A DNA stretch of 49,000 nt from Anaerotalea alkaliphila (GTDB taxonomy: Bacteria > Bacillota > Clostridia > Lachnospirales > Vallitaleaceae): positions 1 through 49,000 of the forward strand of contig NZ_JAAEEH010000024.1 in assembly GCF_010179735.1 (NCBI RefSeq), read 5' to 3'. A model generated the notes under the pieces. It was not told the origin of the DNA, did not search any database, and was given only the letters and a program-made list of their open reading frames with translations. This document shows, piece by piece, positions 25,208-34,435 of the stretch (positions are counted from its first letter, which is position 1; every line of letters begins with the position of its first letter). Made by a program: the position numbers and the translations under genes.

Positions 25208-26341
25208 TTAGTATGTAGTTCTTCTTTGCATGCTTATGTTCAGTATGATTCCGATGGCGATCATGTTGCTCCATAGGGAACTGAGCCCATAGCTTACGAA
25301 CGGCAATGTGACCCCTGTGTTCGGTACGATTCCTGTGGTCACACCTACATTGATGAATGTTTGAAACAGGATGAGCGCCACAAAGCCCACAATGATCAGC
25401 ATCCCTTGATTGTCCGGCGCATCTTTCGCCAGCCAAAGGCAACGAATGATGAGGAGGAAAAGAAGCGCTAGGACCACCACGCATCCAACGAAGCCGAACT
25501 CCTCACCGATGATGGAAAAGATGAAGTCCGTCTGGGGCTCAGGCAAATAGTTGTACTTGTTCAATTTGCCGAGATACAGTCCCTTGCCGAACAACTGCCC
25601 TGAGCCGATGGCTTGAATGGAATTGTTGGTCTGCAAGGATGTGGAAAGCGCGTATTCCTCTGGATTGATGTTGGCAAGGACCCTGCTCAGCTGGTAGGGC
25701 TTCAGCAATTTCTGAAAGGGTTGCTGGATGTACCACAGAAGGAACAGGAATGTAGGTACAGCAACACTGATTCCAGCTGCGATATATTTGTAGCTGATGC
25801 CCCCGGCAAAAACCATCACAAGGAAAAGGATCGACATCACAATGGCTGTGGAGAGGTTTGGCTGGAGGAAAATGAGGCCGATGGTTACCGCCATGGCGCC
25901 GGCTCCCATGAGCAGGATGTGGAATTCATTGATCTTGTCCTTGCATTTATCGAAATATTTCGCAAGAAAAAGAATCATGAACAGTTTGGAAAACTCCGAT
26001 GGCTGTATCGTAAATCCGGCGATGTTGATCCAGCGGGTGGCCCCGTTCACCGTTTCCCCGATCAAGAGCACGCCCCCTAGCAACGCTATGTTCAGGATAT
26101 AGATGGGTATGTAGAACCTGGTGATGAAACGGTAGTCGATTGAAGATACCACCAATATCATCACGAGTCCGGAAACATAGCCTACAAGCTGTTTGCTGGC
26201 AAAATAGTCCGTTCCGTCGGGACTGTTCACCTGTGTGGCACTTCCTATGGCTGTGATGCTGATGCCGGCCAAAAGGCAAAGGAGTAAAATCAACAGGAAA
26301 TCGTATTTCCTCAAATGGTAGTTCTTGTAAGTCCGCAGCAT
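25208..26341 (-). CDS. rodA: RodA-type SEDS peptidoglycan glycosyltransferase
   Basis: Encodes 377 aa with about ten membrane helices. SEDS features are WINIAGFTIQPSEFSKLFMI, the large outer loop around ALSTSLQTNNSIQAIGSGQL, the catalytic-loop region EPQTDFIFSIIGEEFGFVG and the closing TGIVPNTGVTLPFVSYG. It polymerises lipid II for side-wall growth with PBP2, which is encoded in the same operon. It is 4 nt after minE. Confidence 0.95.
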   Translation of the reverse strand: MLRTYKNYHLRKYDFLLILLLCLLAGISITAIGSATQVNSPDGTDYFASKQLVGYVSGLVMILVVSSIDYRFITRFYIPIYILNIALLGGVLLIGETVNGATRWINIAGFTIQPSEFSKLFMILFLAKYFDKCKDKINEFHILLMGAGAMAVTIGLIFLQPNLSTAIVMSILFLVMVFAGGISYKYIAAGISVAVPTFLFLLWYIQQPFQKLLKPYQLSRVLANINPEEYALSTSLQTNNSIQAIGSGQLFGKGLYLGKLNKYNYLPEPQTDFIFSIIGEEFGFVGCVVVLALLFLLIIRCLWLAKDAPDNQGMLIIVGFVALILFQTFINVGVTTGIVPNTGVTLPFVSYGLSSLWSNMIAIGIILNISMQRRTTY

Positions 26342-26345
26342 TTGC

Positions 26346-26621
26346 CTACAGCACTTCCTGACGCTTTACGCTTTTGATCGGAATGTTCGCAAAAAGCGCC
26401 GGAACCAGGTTTTCGGACGTATCCGATTTGGTTGTGCCTACCTTGAATTCCAAAGCCTCTTCATCAATCTCCATGTATTTGCTGATGGTCCTGATGATGT
26501 CGGCACGCATCAACTCCAGAACCTCCGTCGAGCAATTCGCCCGGTCATGAATCAAAACCAGCTTCAAGCGGTCTTTTGCTACTGATTTTGATTTCCCTTT
26601 TCTGGTAAAAAAATCAAACAT
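26346..26621 (-). CDS. minE: Cell division topological specificity factor MinE
   Basis: Encodes 91 aa. It has an N-terminal membrane-targeting segment (MFDFFTRK), an anti-MinCD helix region (AKDRLKLVLIHDRANCS) and a C-terminal topological domain (ISKYMEIDEEALEFKVG). It stimulates MinD ATPase and drives MinCD off the membrane at midcell. Placed directly after minD (15 nt). Confidence 0.96.
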   Translation of the reverse strand: MFDFFTRKGKSKSVAKDRLKLVLIHDRANCSTEVLELMRADIIRTISKYMEIDEEALEFKVGTTKSDTSENLVPALFANIPIKSVKRQEVL

Positions 26622-26636
26622 GGCGGTTCCACCTTT

Positions 26637-27434
26637 CTAGTTGTTGAAGCCAATCAGGCTCTTTAGCCTTCTGAAAAGTCCGGTTTCTGCATTCAGGTCC
26701 AGGTACGGGACGTCGTCCCCCGTGATGCGCTTGCATATGTTGAGATACGCCCGCCCGGACAGGATGTTCTGGCTGTTCACAATCGGATCCCCTGTATTCG
26801 TGGAGATGACGATCTGTTCGTCATCCGGGACGACCCCAATCAGGTCGATCGCCAGGATTTCCACAACGTCCTCAATGGACATCATATCTCCGCGCTTCAC
26901 CATGTCCATCCGGATCCTGTTCACGATCAGGCGGGCATCCTTGATCTCGTTTGCCTCCAACAAGCCGATGATGCGGTCAGCATCCCGGATGGCGGACACT
27001 TCCGGTGTCGTTACGATGATGGCCTTGTCGGCCCCAGCGATGGCATTTTTGAAGCCTTGCTCGATTCCAGCCGGACAGTCGATCAGAACATAATCGAAAT
27101 CCTTTTTCAGCGTAGTGATCAGCTCCATCATCTGCTCCGGAGAAATCGCATCCTTGTCGCGGGTCTGTGCGGCCGGGAGCAAAAACAGGCCGGGGTGCTT
27201 CTTGTCCTTGATCAACGCATTCTTCAGTTTGCAGTTCCCTTCGATCACATCGATCAAATTGTACACAATCCGGTTCTCCAGCCCAAGGACGACATCCAGG
27301 TTGCGCAAACCGATATCAGCATCCAACAAGACAACCTTTTTACCCAGGATGGCAAGTCCCGTACCTAAATTCGCACTGGTAGTCGTCTTTCCTACCCCGC
27401 CTTTGCCGGATGTTATTACAATAGCTTCACTCAT
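26637..27434 (-). CDS. minD: Septum-site-determining ATPase MinD
   Basis: Encodes 265 aa. The deviant Walker A motif is VITSGKGGVGKTTTSAN, with VVLLDADIGLRNLD (switch) and DYVLIDCPAGIE (Walker B). The C-terminal amphipathic helix FRRLKSLIGF anchors ATP-bound dimers to the membrane. It recruits MinC and responds to MinE, both encoded alongside. Confidence 0.98.
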   Translation of the reverse strand: MSEAIVITSGKGGVGKTTTSANLGTGLAILGKKVVLLDADIGLRNLDVVLGLENRIVYNLIDVIEGNCKLKNALIKDKKHPGLFLLPAAQTRDKDAISPEQMMELITTLKKDFDYVLIDCPAGIEQGFKNAIAGADKAIIVTTPEVSAIRDADRIIGLLEANEIKDARLIVNRIRMDMVKRGDMMSIEDVVEILAIDLIGVVPDDEQIVISTNTGDPIVNSQNILSGRAYLNICKRITGDDVPYLDLNAETGLFRRLKSLIGFNN

Positions 27435-27466
27435 GGGTTCACTCCTTGTTTCTTGACTGATTTATA

Positions 27467-28135
27467 CTAGAGTCCCAACTCTTTATAAATCGTGTTTGTT
27501 ATTTGTTCGATCACTATCCTGTCGTCTTCGACAAATGCGATTTTGGGATCATAGCCGGTCTTTTCCATGCCGCCGCTGTCGGGGGACCTTCCCATCACCT
27601 GCCCGATCCGGATCTGCATCGGTTGCATGTGCAGCGCGACGACAAAAGCCTTGTCCGGATATCGTGTGCCTGCGTGGACAAACCCCTTGAGATTCCCCAG
27701 AACCACCACATTCCCGCCGGCGGATATTTTGGCTCCGTTGTTCACGTCTCCCAAGATGACAACACCCCGGTCTGTCTCCAATTCCTGTCCCGACCGCAAG
27801 GTCTTGTTGTAGAAAATGGCTCCGCTCTCATCCGCTTCCTTTTGGGCAGCCTTGAGAAAAAGCATCTTCTCCGCAAGCCGTCTTTCGTCCTCATCCACAA
27901 GGCAGATGATTTCCAATTGGGAATTCTCCTGGATGACTCCCAGGAGCTCCTCCTTTTCTTTTTGTTCCAAGGACTTTCCTTCAAATGTCAAGGTCACCTG
28001 GGCATTGCCGAAGAATTGCCGCCCAGCGCTCATTTTCCGCCTGACCGCTTCCTTCACGTCCTGAAAGGGCGTGTCCGGTTCTATGACCACCGAAAGGCCA
28101 TGCTGGTTCCCCTTGATCAAAACTGCATCCTTCAT
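27467..28135 (-). CDS. minC: Septum site-determining protein MinC
   Basis: Encodes 222 aa. The N-terminal domain (res. 1-100) is divergent, as usual for MinC. The C-terminal beta-helix is clear: LRSGQELETDRGVVILGDVN, NGAKISAGGNVVVLGNLKG, VHAGTRYP. It inhibits FtsZ polymerisation when bound to MinD. It is the first of minCDE and has its own promoter. Confidence 0.95.
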   Translation of the reverse strand: MKDAVLIKGNQHGLSVVIEPDTPFQDVKEAVRRKMSAGRQFFGNAQVTLTFEGKSLEQKEKEELLGVIQENSQLEIICLVDEDERRLAEKMLFLKAAQKEADESGAIFYNKTLRSGQELETDRGVVILGDVNNGAKISAGGNVVVLGNLKGFVHAGTRYPDKAFVVALHMQPMQIRIGQVMGRSPDSGGMEKTGYDPKIAFVEDDRIVIEQITNTIYKELGL

Positions 28136-28182
28136 ATCCGACTCCTTATGTCCGCTTCCTGCCGTTGTGCCGGCTCTTATCC

Positions 28183-28211
28183 ATTATACATAAATTTTTA
28201 TTCGATGTACA
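28183..28211 (-). promoter_or_regulatory. minCDE promoter
   Basis: On the minus strand TGTACA (28206-28211), a 17-nt spacer and TATAAT (28183-28188), inside the 95-nt gap between the PBP2 and minC genes. It allows Min genes to be expressed apart from the mre part. Confidence 0.6.
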
Positions 28212-28230
28212 TACATTGTTTAGATAATAA

Positions 28231-30999
28231 TCAATCCAGCACGTGGTCCGTGGTGTAGCCGCCTTCGCTCTGTCCTTCCACCTGAAAATAGTGGCTGAAA
28301 ATCTCTTTGGCGACCTTTCCGCCATATTGGGCGGTATAGCCGAAGGGTATGACAACGGTCACCGCGATTTCCGGCGCCTCATAAGGCGCATAGGCGACAG
28401 TGATGGCATGGGAAGGCCTCGTCTTGATTTGCTGGGCCGTTCCTGTTTTTGCGGCAACTGTCACCGGAAACCCTTGGAAGGTGCTCCTGAAGGTGCCCCT
28501 GCTTCCGTTGGCGACTTCCCACATGCCTTCGTATACGGCCTTGAGCGTATTGGCTGAAAATTCACTCTGCATGACGACCTGCGGCTCCTGTTTCAAATAG
28601 GTGAGCCCATCCGGTGTCTTGACCTGGTCCAGCAAGGTGAGGTCGAAAAGGGTGCCGCCGTTGGCCAAAGTGGTCAGATACCGGCCGATCTGGGCCGGGG
28701 TATAGGAATTGTATTCCTGGCCCATTGCTGCGGCCACAGGGTTTGCGATGCCTCCCTCGACGCTTCCGGGAAGGGAAGGCGTAGTTTCCGGAAGCTCAAT
28801 GCCGGTAGTCTTGTCCAAACCGAATTTTTCCGCATATTCCACCAGCTTGTCGATTCCGTTCTGGGGGACGTAGCGGCTGCTCCCTTTCGTCCCGAGCCGA
28901 TAGCCGACCTCGTTGAAATACGTGTTGCAGGATACCGCAAGGGCCGTGCGCACGGTCACAGGCCCGTGGGATCCTCCATATGCAGCGATCCAACAGGCGA
29001 TGCTGGGGTTGATTTTCGTGAATCGGCCGGTGCAGCGGACGGTTTCCCTGTCCGTGATGACCTTTTCCTCCAGACCAGCCACTGCAGTCAACATCTTGAA
29101 TGTGGATCCCGGAGCCGTCTTCCCTTGGGTAGCCATGGGGAACAACGGCTTTGCCGGGTCGTTCAAAAGCTCTACGTAATATCCGTAATCAAAATTGTTG
29201 ACCAATCGGTTATTGTCATATCCAGGATAGCTGACAAGCGACAATACGTCTCCCGTGTTCACATCCGTCACTACGACCGCGCCGCTGGATGGATCCAACG
29301 CCAGTTGGGCTGGCGTCAGTTCCAAGGAGGCGACCTTCCTCTTGATGAACTCCAATGGGGAGAGCCCCCGGGAAGCCAGTCTGGAGATTTCCTCGGCTGT
29401 TGCGGTGACGGCCCCCTGGTCTATCAGTGTCCTTGTCATGTCCACATACGAGAGCTGCTCATTTGCGGCGAAATGCTCGTACAAGGCTTTGTGGTAGCTT
29501 TTGTTTTGCACATACCCACCCATGATCAGTGTGTCTGCCACATGGGCATATACGCTTTCGAAATCCTTGGTGTCGACACCGGTCCATTGTCCGCTGGCGG
29601 ACAGATAGCCCTCCTTGAACAGCGCTTCCATCATCTGCTTGAAGCCCATTTTCCCGCTGTCGAACTCCTTGTACGCATCCGTTTTCCTGTACCCGTCCTC
29701 CAACACCCCGTCCCCGGAGAGGTTGCGCAGCACGTAACTGATGGTCAGCTCCATTTGCTTGTCTTGATGCAACGCATTCTGGTGCAGCACGTTGCCGAGT
29801 CTGGCCAAAATGCCTTCGTACTGGTTGCGGAAACTCCTGTAGAGCGCGGCTTGGGAAGGGGTTTCTCCCAGTTCCAGCCTTTCTATGTCGATTGTGTTGT
29901 TTGTGAACAGGTTCTTGAAGGCGTCCTTCAACAGGGGAACACGGTTGTCTCCGGAGGTCGGCCTTCGGATGGACAGCTTTTCCACGAGGATGGAGGCGAG
30001 TTGCTCCACCAAGGCGTCCTGGCTGACCTTCTGCAGTTCGGTGTCCAAGGTGAGGTAGACATCCTTGCCGGCAGCGGACTCCAGGGTTTCCACAACCTTC
30101 ATGGTGCGCCCCAGATTGTCCACTTCCACCATTTGCTTGCCGTCGATCCCCTTCAAATAGGATTCCATGGCACGTTCGATTCCGATCTTGCCGATGATGT
30201 CGTTGGCGGTATACCCCTCAGGTTTCAGGGTTTCCAGCGTCTCCTGGTCGATCTTGCTGGTATAGCCGATGATATGGGCGAAATATTCCGCATCGTGATA
30301 CAAACGCAGGGAACTTTCCTGTATGCTCACGCCGGGCAGCATGTCCCGCATCTCTTCGACCTCGGCCAAGGTTTCCTGGCTGATGTCATAGGAAATTTCC
30401 TGGGGAAGAAACTTGGAATACCTCTTTTGCCAAAGCGCATATCGGATTGACAGGATGTCCAGGTTTTCCTCCATGGTATAGCTGCTGTCTTCGATGACGA
30501 ACATGCGGTCTTTCATGTATCTGTAGATGCCGTAGGCATCCATGGCCGCCTGCTCCTCCGTCAGTTCCCTTCGGTTGAAGAGCTCCCTTTTGAAGCGTAG
30601 GACTTGGGCACCCGACTGGGTGAACACCAGCCTTTTGTCCTCATTCAGTGCAAACGGCAGGGTCTGGATGATGTCGTCCCCGTTTCTGCGGATGATCCGA
30701 ACCAAATTGTGGAACATCCCATTCCTGTCCGCCACCGTGACACTGTCGTCATAGAAAACGGAAAAGGCGGTGGTGTTCTCAGCGAGAGGATATCCGTTCC
30801 GGTCATAGATGTTTCCCCGTTTTCCGGTCGTCTGGATCTCCTTCAGGACGGACAGCTCGAACCGCTCTTCCAACCGTGCCCCCTCGATGATCTGCAGCTC
30901 AAACAGACGGGCCACAAGGACATAAAACAAGGCAACCGCCAGGATGGCCATGACCAAAAGCCTGTGTTTCATAATGCCGTTCAAAAAATCTGAAATCAC
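28231..30999 (-). CDS. mrdA: Penicillin-binding protein 2 (class B transpeptidase)
   Basis: Encodes 922 aa. One N-terminal membrane helix (res. ~12-32), the dimerisation/pedestal domain with RGNIYDRNGYPLA (res. 61-73), and a transpeptidase domain with SxxK at 632-635 (GSTFK), SCN at 690-692 and KTG at 851-853. Compared with E. coli PBP2 (about 630 aa) there is an insertion of roughly 215 residues (about 345-560), rich in charged helices. Long PBP2 forms are common in Clostridia. The start is GTG, overlapping the mreD stop as GTGA. It works with RodA. Confidence 0.95.
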   Translation of the reverse strand: MISDFLNGIMKHRLLVMAILAVALFYVLVARLFELQIIEGARLEERFELSVLKEIQTTGKRGNIYDRNGYPLAENTTAFSVFYDDSVTVADRNGMFHNLVRIIRRNGDDIIQTLPFALNEDKRLVFTQSGAQVLRFKRELFNRRELTEEQAAMDAYGIYRYMKDRMFVIEDSSYTMEENLDILSIRYALWQKRYSKFLPQEISYDISQETLAEVEEMRDMLPGVSIQESSLRLYHDAEYFAHIIGYTSKIDQETLETLKPEGYTANDIIGKIGIERAMESYLKGIDGKQMVEVDNLGRTMKVVETLESAAGKDVYLTLDTELQKVSQDALVEQLASILVEKLSIRRPTSGDNRVPLLKDAFKNLFTNNTIDIERLELGETPSQAALYRSFRNQYEGILARLGNVLHQNALHQDKQMELTISYVLRNLSGDGVLEDGYRKTDAYKEFDSGKMGFKQMMEALFKEGYLSASGQWTGVDTKDFESVYAHVADTLIMGGYVQNKSYHKALYEHFAANEQLSYVDMTRTLIDQGAVTATAEEISRLASRGLSPLEFIKRKVASLELTPAQLALDPSSGAVVVTDVNTGDVLSLVSYPGYDNNRLVNNFDYGYYVELLNDPAKPLFPMATQGKTAPGSTFKMLTAVAGLEEKVITDRETVRCTGRFTKINPSIACWIAAYGGSHGPVTVRTALAVSCNTYFNEVGYRLGTKGSSRYVPQNGIDKLVEYAEKFGLDKTTGIELPETTPSLPGSVEGGIANPVAAAMGQEYNSYTPAQIGRYLTTLANGGTLFDLTLLDQVKTPDGLTYLKQEPQVVMQSEFSANTLKAVYEGMWEVANGSRGTFRSTFQGFPVTVAAKTGTAQQIKTRPSHAITVAYAPYEAPEIAVTVVIPFGYTAQYGGKVAKEIFSHYFQVEGQSEGGYTTDHVLD

Positions 31000-31511
31000 G
31001 TCTTAAAATCCCTTTCTCTATGTTCGTGCGCTTCCAATTTCAGGTTCAGTATGATATACAGTCTGTATAGGATGACCGCGGCCAATGTGGTGTACGTCAC
31101 CACAGGGATGATCGTATAGAACAAATACACCGCAAAATCCACCTTCCCCCTAAAGAGGAACGTGGATACATAGACAAGCATATTGAAGAGAAATTCCGAA
31201 ATCCCAACCATGACCAGTGGAATCATTATGCTTTCCCTGTAAAAGGCTCTATTCAGATGGCCGCACAAAAAGCCGGCGTAGAAATACAGCAACAGGTAGA
31301 AGCCGATCACGTCTCCGAACAGGATGTCTTGGGTCAAACCGAAAACAAGGCCGATCAAAGCCCCCTCCACCCTTCCACGCAGGATGGCGAAGGAAACGAT
31401 GGTCACCATCATGAAATTAGGGACCACACCGTTGATTGCGATTGCAGGTGAAAGCGTGCTTTGAAACACGATGTTCAGGACCAACAGTATCCCCATGACC
31501 AACATCCTCAT
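30996..31511 (-). CDS. mreD: Rod shape-determining protein MreD
   Basis: Encodes 171 aa with about five membrane segments. MreD-like features are FQSTLSPAIAINGVVPNFM and GLVFGLTQDILFGDVIGFY. The ATG at 31511 overlaps the mreC stop as ATGA and has GGAGGAAATGGA before it. Open frame upstream lies inside mreC. It is part of the elongasome with MreC, PBP2 and RodA. Confidence 0.93.
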   Translation of the reverse strand: MRMLVMGILLVLNIVFQSTLSPAIAINGVVPNFMMVTIVSFAILRGRVEGALIGLVFGLTQDILFGDVIGFYLLLYFYAGFLCGHLNRAFYRESIMIPLVMVGISEFLFNMLVYVSTFLFRGKVDFAVYLFYTIIPVVTYTTLAAVILYRLYIILNLKLEAHEHRERDFKT

Positions 31512-32422
31512 TCCATTTCCTCCGGCAGGGGTGTTTCCTCCTGCTCCGTCGTCCCGGGAGAAACCTTCCCTTCCGCCTCCTGAAGCTCCTGTCCCCACAA
31601 CTGGGTGATGACCAACACCTCTTCCAGATGCTTGAAGTTGACCACCGGCTCCAGCACGGCAGTCTTGGTCAGCTTGTGTGGATTGGACTCGATGCTCCTT
31701 ATTGTACCTATGGTGATTCCTGGAGGGTAGATCTGTCCCAAATGGGAAGTCACCATTTCGTCCCCTTCGACCACGTGGGCATCTTCGGCGATGTATTCCA
31801 CAAGGCAGAGGCCCTGGTCACCCAAAACCTTGTCTCCCTTTACGGTCGCCAAGTCGGAGGTGCGCAGTATCTTGCCGCTTACGGAACTTGTATCGTCAAT
31901 GATGGACTTCACTTTCGCATGGGAGTTGCCCACCTCGACGATTCTTCCCACCAGTCCGTCACCGGCAAGCACAACCATATTGACCTCCAATCCATGACGG
32001 CTTCCTTTGTCGATGATGAAGATTTCGTACCAGCTGCCCGGATCCTTTCCTATGATCCGGGCGCCTACCTTGGGGTATTCCGCATACCGCTTGTCCAGCT
32101 CGAGCAATGCCCTCAACTGCTGCAGTTCAAGCTTGTTCTGCTCCAGAATCCTGTTCTCGTAGCGCAACTGGTCAAGCTCTGTGGCCATCGCGTCATTCAT
32201 CTGTTCCAGCTGGTTGATGTTCTTTACAAATGCAACCTGTTCCCGCAACCAGTCCCCAAAATACGTGACTCCCTTCTGTACAGGGATGACCACGTGGGTG
32301 ATGCTCTTCTCCAAGGGGGCCAATCGTCCTTTGGCTTCGAATGTGAAGACCATCAAAATGACAGCCAACAGGGTGATGGCCAACAGGATGTTTCTAGATG
32401 TGATCGGTTGTCTCCGGTTCAT
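31508..32422 (-). CDS. mreC: Rod shape-determining protein MreC
   Basis: Encodes 304 aa. It has one N-terminal membrane helix (ILLAITLLAVILMVFTF), a coiled coil (res. ~65-115, INQLEQMNDAMATELDQL) and a beta-barrel region typical of MreC (GSRHGLEVNMVVLAGDGLVG, RIVEVGNSHAKVKSIID). The acidic Pro/Glu tail ends EETPLPEEME. It scaffolds PBP2 activation. The 43-nt gap to radC leaves no room for mreB, which is normally here. Confidence 0.95.
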   Translation of the reverse strand: MNRRQPITSRNILLAITLLAVILMVFTFEAKGRLAPLEKSITHVVIPVQKGVTYFGDWLREQVAFVKNINQLEQMNDAMATELDQLRYENRILEQNKLELQQLRALLELDKRYAEYPKVGARIIGKDPGSWYEIFIIDKGSRHGLEVNMVVLAGDGLVGRIVEVGNSHAKVKSIIDDTSSVSGKILRTSDLATVKGDKVLGDQGLCLVEYIAEDAHVVEGDEMVTSHLGQIYPPGITIGTIRSIESNPHKLTKTAVLEPVVNFKHLEEVLVITQLWGQELQEAEGKVSPGTTEQEETPLPEEME

Positions 32423-32465
32423 ACTGGCTTTTGGTTCCTTTCTCCTTGCATCCCTTGGGACGCAA

Positions 32466-33173
32466 TCAGCAAAGATTGCGTTCCTTCAGGCTGATATAAC
32501 TTCCGTCACCGATGACCAAATGGTCCAACAGATGGATCCCCAACAGTTCTCCGGCTTCCTTCACCCTATTGGTGATGGCTATGTCTTCACGGCTCGGCTC
32601 AGGATCGCCGCTTGGATGGTTGTGGACCAGAATGATCTGCACGGCGCTTTGCTTCAAGGCGTGTATGAACACCTCCCGTGGGTTGACCAAAGAGGCGTTT
32701 ACCGTGCCGATGGACAGGAGGCTGTCACCGGTTATTTGGTTTTTGGTGTCCAACATGACTATCTTCAGATGCTCCTGTTCCAGGTAACGCATTTCTTCCA
32801 TATAAATGTTTGCGACGGTGGAAGGGGAGTTGATCCGCACCTTGTCCATGGCATGGAGCTTCGAAAGCCTTTTGCTGAGCTCTGCTATGGCTTTGATCTG
32901 TATGGATTTCACTCTTCCTATGCCGTCGATTTCCTTCAACTCTTCCAGGGTAAGCTGATGGATGCCTCCCAGTCCACGGGGATTCAGTTGCAGGATCTGA
33001 CGGGCTACAGAAACGGACGGGTCATTGCGTGTTCCCGAACGGATGATGATCGCCAACAGCTCCGCATCGGACAGCACCTGTGGGCCATACTGTTCCAGCT
33101 TTTCGTAAGGCCGTTCTGAAAAGGGCATTTCCTTGATTGTGGTTCCGCCGACGCCAACACCGCTTTTTCCCAT
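32466..33173 (-). CDS. radC: RadC-family JAB1/MPN-domain protein
   Basis: Encodes 235 aa. The N-terminal helix-hairpin-helix UPF0758 domain (ERPYEKLEQYGPQVLSDAEL, LKEIDGIGRVKSIQIKA) is followed by an MPN domain with the JAMM metal motif HNHPSGDPEPSREDI. It was named for DNA repair, but the true substrate is unresolved. It is usually next to mre genes, as here. Confidence 0.95.
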   Translation of the reverse strand: MGKSGVGVGGTTIKEMPFSERPYEKLEQYGPQVLSDAELLAIIIRSGTRNDPSVSVARQILQLNPRGLGGIHQLTLEELKEIDGIGRVKSIQIKAIAELSKRLSKLHAMDKVRINSPSTVANIYMEEMRYLEQEHLKIVMLDTKNQITGDSLLSIGTVNASLVNPREVFIHALKQSAVQIILVHNHPSGDPEPSREDIAITNRVKEAGELLGIHLLDHLVIGDGSYISLKERNLC

Positions 33174-33193
33174 ATGCTCCCCCCGGATTCCTG

Positions 33194-33460
33194 TTACAGT
33201 TTTCTATAAATGAATATGGCCAGCACGATCCCCAAAATGCTTGCGATATTCATATCCAATAGGATCTGTATGCTGAGATATACAACCTTCAAGTCCAAAG
33301 TGAACGGATGCGGCATGCCGAAGGAATACCCAAAACCCAACCATTCCAGATAGGAAACACCTGCAGCCAGATGGCCCAAAAACCCTCCCAATACAATTCC
33401 CGAAAGGATCATGAAAAACATAGCCCATGCGTTTCTGTTGCCTTTTCCGTAGTTCGCCAC
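33194..33460 (-). CDS. DUF4321 small membrane protein
   Basis: Encodes 88 aa. Two membrane segments flank a loop: AMFFMILSGIVLGGFLGHLA and IASILGIVLAIFIYRKL, with MPHPFTLDLKVVYLSIQ between. This matches DUF4321 proteins found upstream of radC/mre loci in Clostridia. Function unknown. The GTG at 33460 is chosen because GAAGGAG lies 8 nt upstream; longer frame extensions have no ribosome site and run through the terminator. Confidence 0.8.
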   Translation of the reverse strand: MANYGKGNRNAWAMFFMILSGIVLGGFLGHLAAGVSYLEWLGFGYSFGMPHPFTLDLKVVYLSIQILLDMNIASILGIVLAIFIYRKL

Positions 33461-33549
33461 GTGAATCGCTCCTTCATCTCCAATATTTTTTAATTCTAAC
33501 ATATGCGTATGACTTTGTATATATGCAATTCTTCCCACTGCCCGCATGA

Positions 33550-33588
33550 GAAAAGGCTGCAGCCGTCGGGAACGGCTGCAGCCTTTTC
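33550..33588. terminator. 17-bp hairpin after the rnf operon
   Basis: Perfect stem 33550-33566 with 33572-33588 around a 5-nt loop, flanked by A4 and T4. It follows the rnfB stop (33613) on the minus strand. Confidence 0.9.
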
Positions 33589-33612
33589 TTGCGTATCGTC
33601 TTGAAACTCGGT

Positions 33613-34416
33613 TCAAATCTGGTAACGCACAATTGCATCGGTAGGACATTTGTCCACACAGATGCCACATTGCACGCATTTGTCATAATCCACCTTGGCC
33701 AGCCCGTTGTTCACGTGGATGGCATCGTAGGGACAGTTTTTCTGGCACAGGCCGCAGGAGATGCAACCCACCGCACAGTTGTCCTTGACGCTCTTTCCTT
33801 TGTCGAAGGAGCTGCAAGCCACCCGGACTTTCATGGCATCCGGCACGATTTCGATCAGGTTCTTGGGGCAGGCGCTGACGCACATGCCGCAAGCGACACA
33901 TTTTTCCGGAAGGATGACCGCTACTCCGTCCACAATGTCGATGGCTCCGAACTGGCATGCCTTGATGCAGCTTCCAAGTCCGAGGCAGCCATATTCGCAT
34001 GCCTTGGAACCCTTGCCTTGGAGCATGTTGGCGCTGACACAATCCATGACACCCTCATAGACATATTTCTCTTTCGCCTTGTCGCAGGTTCCGTTGCACT
34101 TCACATAGGCGACTGTTTTTGCAGTCTGCTTGACCTCCATGCCCATGATGGCCGCTATGGCTGTGGCGCATTCCCCACCGCCTACGGGACAACCGTTGAG
34201 GGGGGCGTGTCCATCCACTACCGCTTTCGCAAAGGCGTCGCAGCCGGCGAATCCACATCCGCCGCAATTGGCTCCAGGCAATGCATCCCGGACTTTGGGG
34301 ACCAGGGGATTCACTTGAACTGCAAATTTCTTCGCTGCGAACCCCAGCCCCAGCCCAAAGAGCAGACCCAGTCCACCCAGGCTCAAGGCCGGAAAGATGA
34401 TGTTATTGATATTCAA
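33613..34416 (-). CDS. rnfB: Rnf complex subunit B (ferredoxin-interacting Fe-S protein)
   Basis: Encodes 267 aa. It has an N-terminal membrane helix and a Cys motif for a [4Fe-4S] cluster (GANCGGCGFAGCD to NGCPVGG). Several ferredoxin-type C-x2-C-x2-C-x3-C motifs follow: CVACGMCVSACP, CISCGLCQKNCP, CVQCGICVDKCP, plus an earlier Cys set (CLGLGSCIKAC). It accepts electrons from reduced ferredoxin and passes them into the membrane complex. It is the last gene of rnfCDGEAB, the order seen in Acetobacterium. Confidence 0.97.
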   Translation of the reverse strand: MNINNIIFPALSLGGLGLLFGLGLGFAAKKFAVQVNPLVPKVRDALPGANCGGCGFAGCDAFAKAVVDGHAPLNGCPVGGGECATAIAAIMGMEVKQTAKTVAYVKCNGTCDKAKEKYVYEGVMDCVSANMLQGKGSKACEYGCLGLGSCIKACQFGAIDIVDGVAVILPEKCVACGMCVSACPKNLIEIVPDAMKVRVACSSFDKGKSVKDNCAVGCISCGLCQKNCPYDAIHVNNGLAKVDYDKCVQCGICVDKCPTDAIVRYQI

Positions 34417-34435
34417 TGAATGTTCCTCCTTGCTC

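Noticed and set aside
28966-30450. 494-codon plus-strand frame opposite PBP2
   Set aside because: Antisense shadow of a gene with all three transpeptidase motifs; no ribosome site or family signal.
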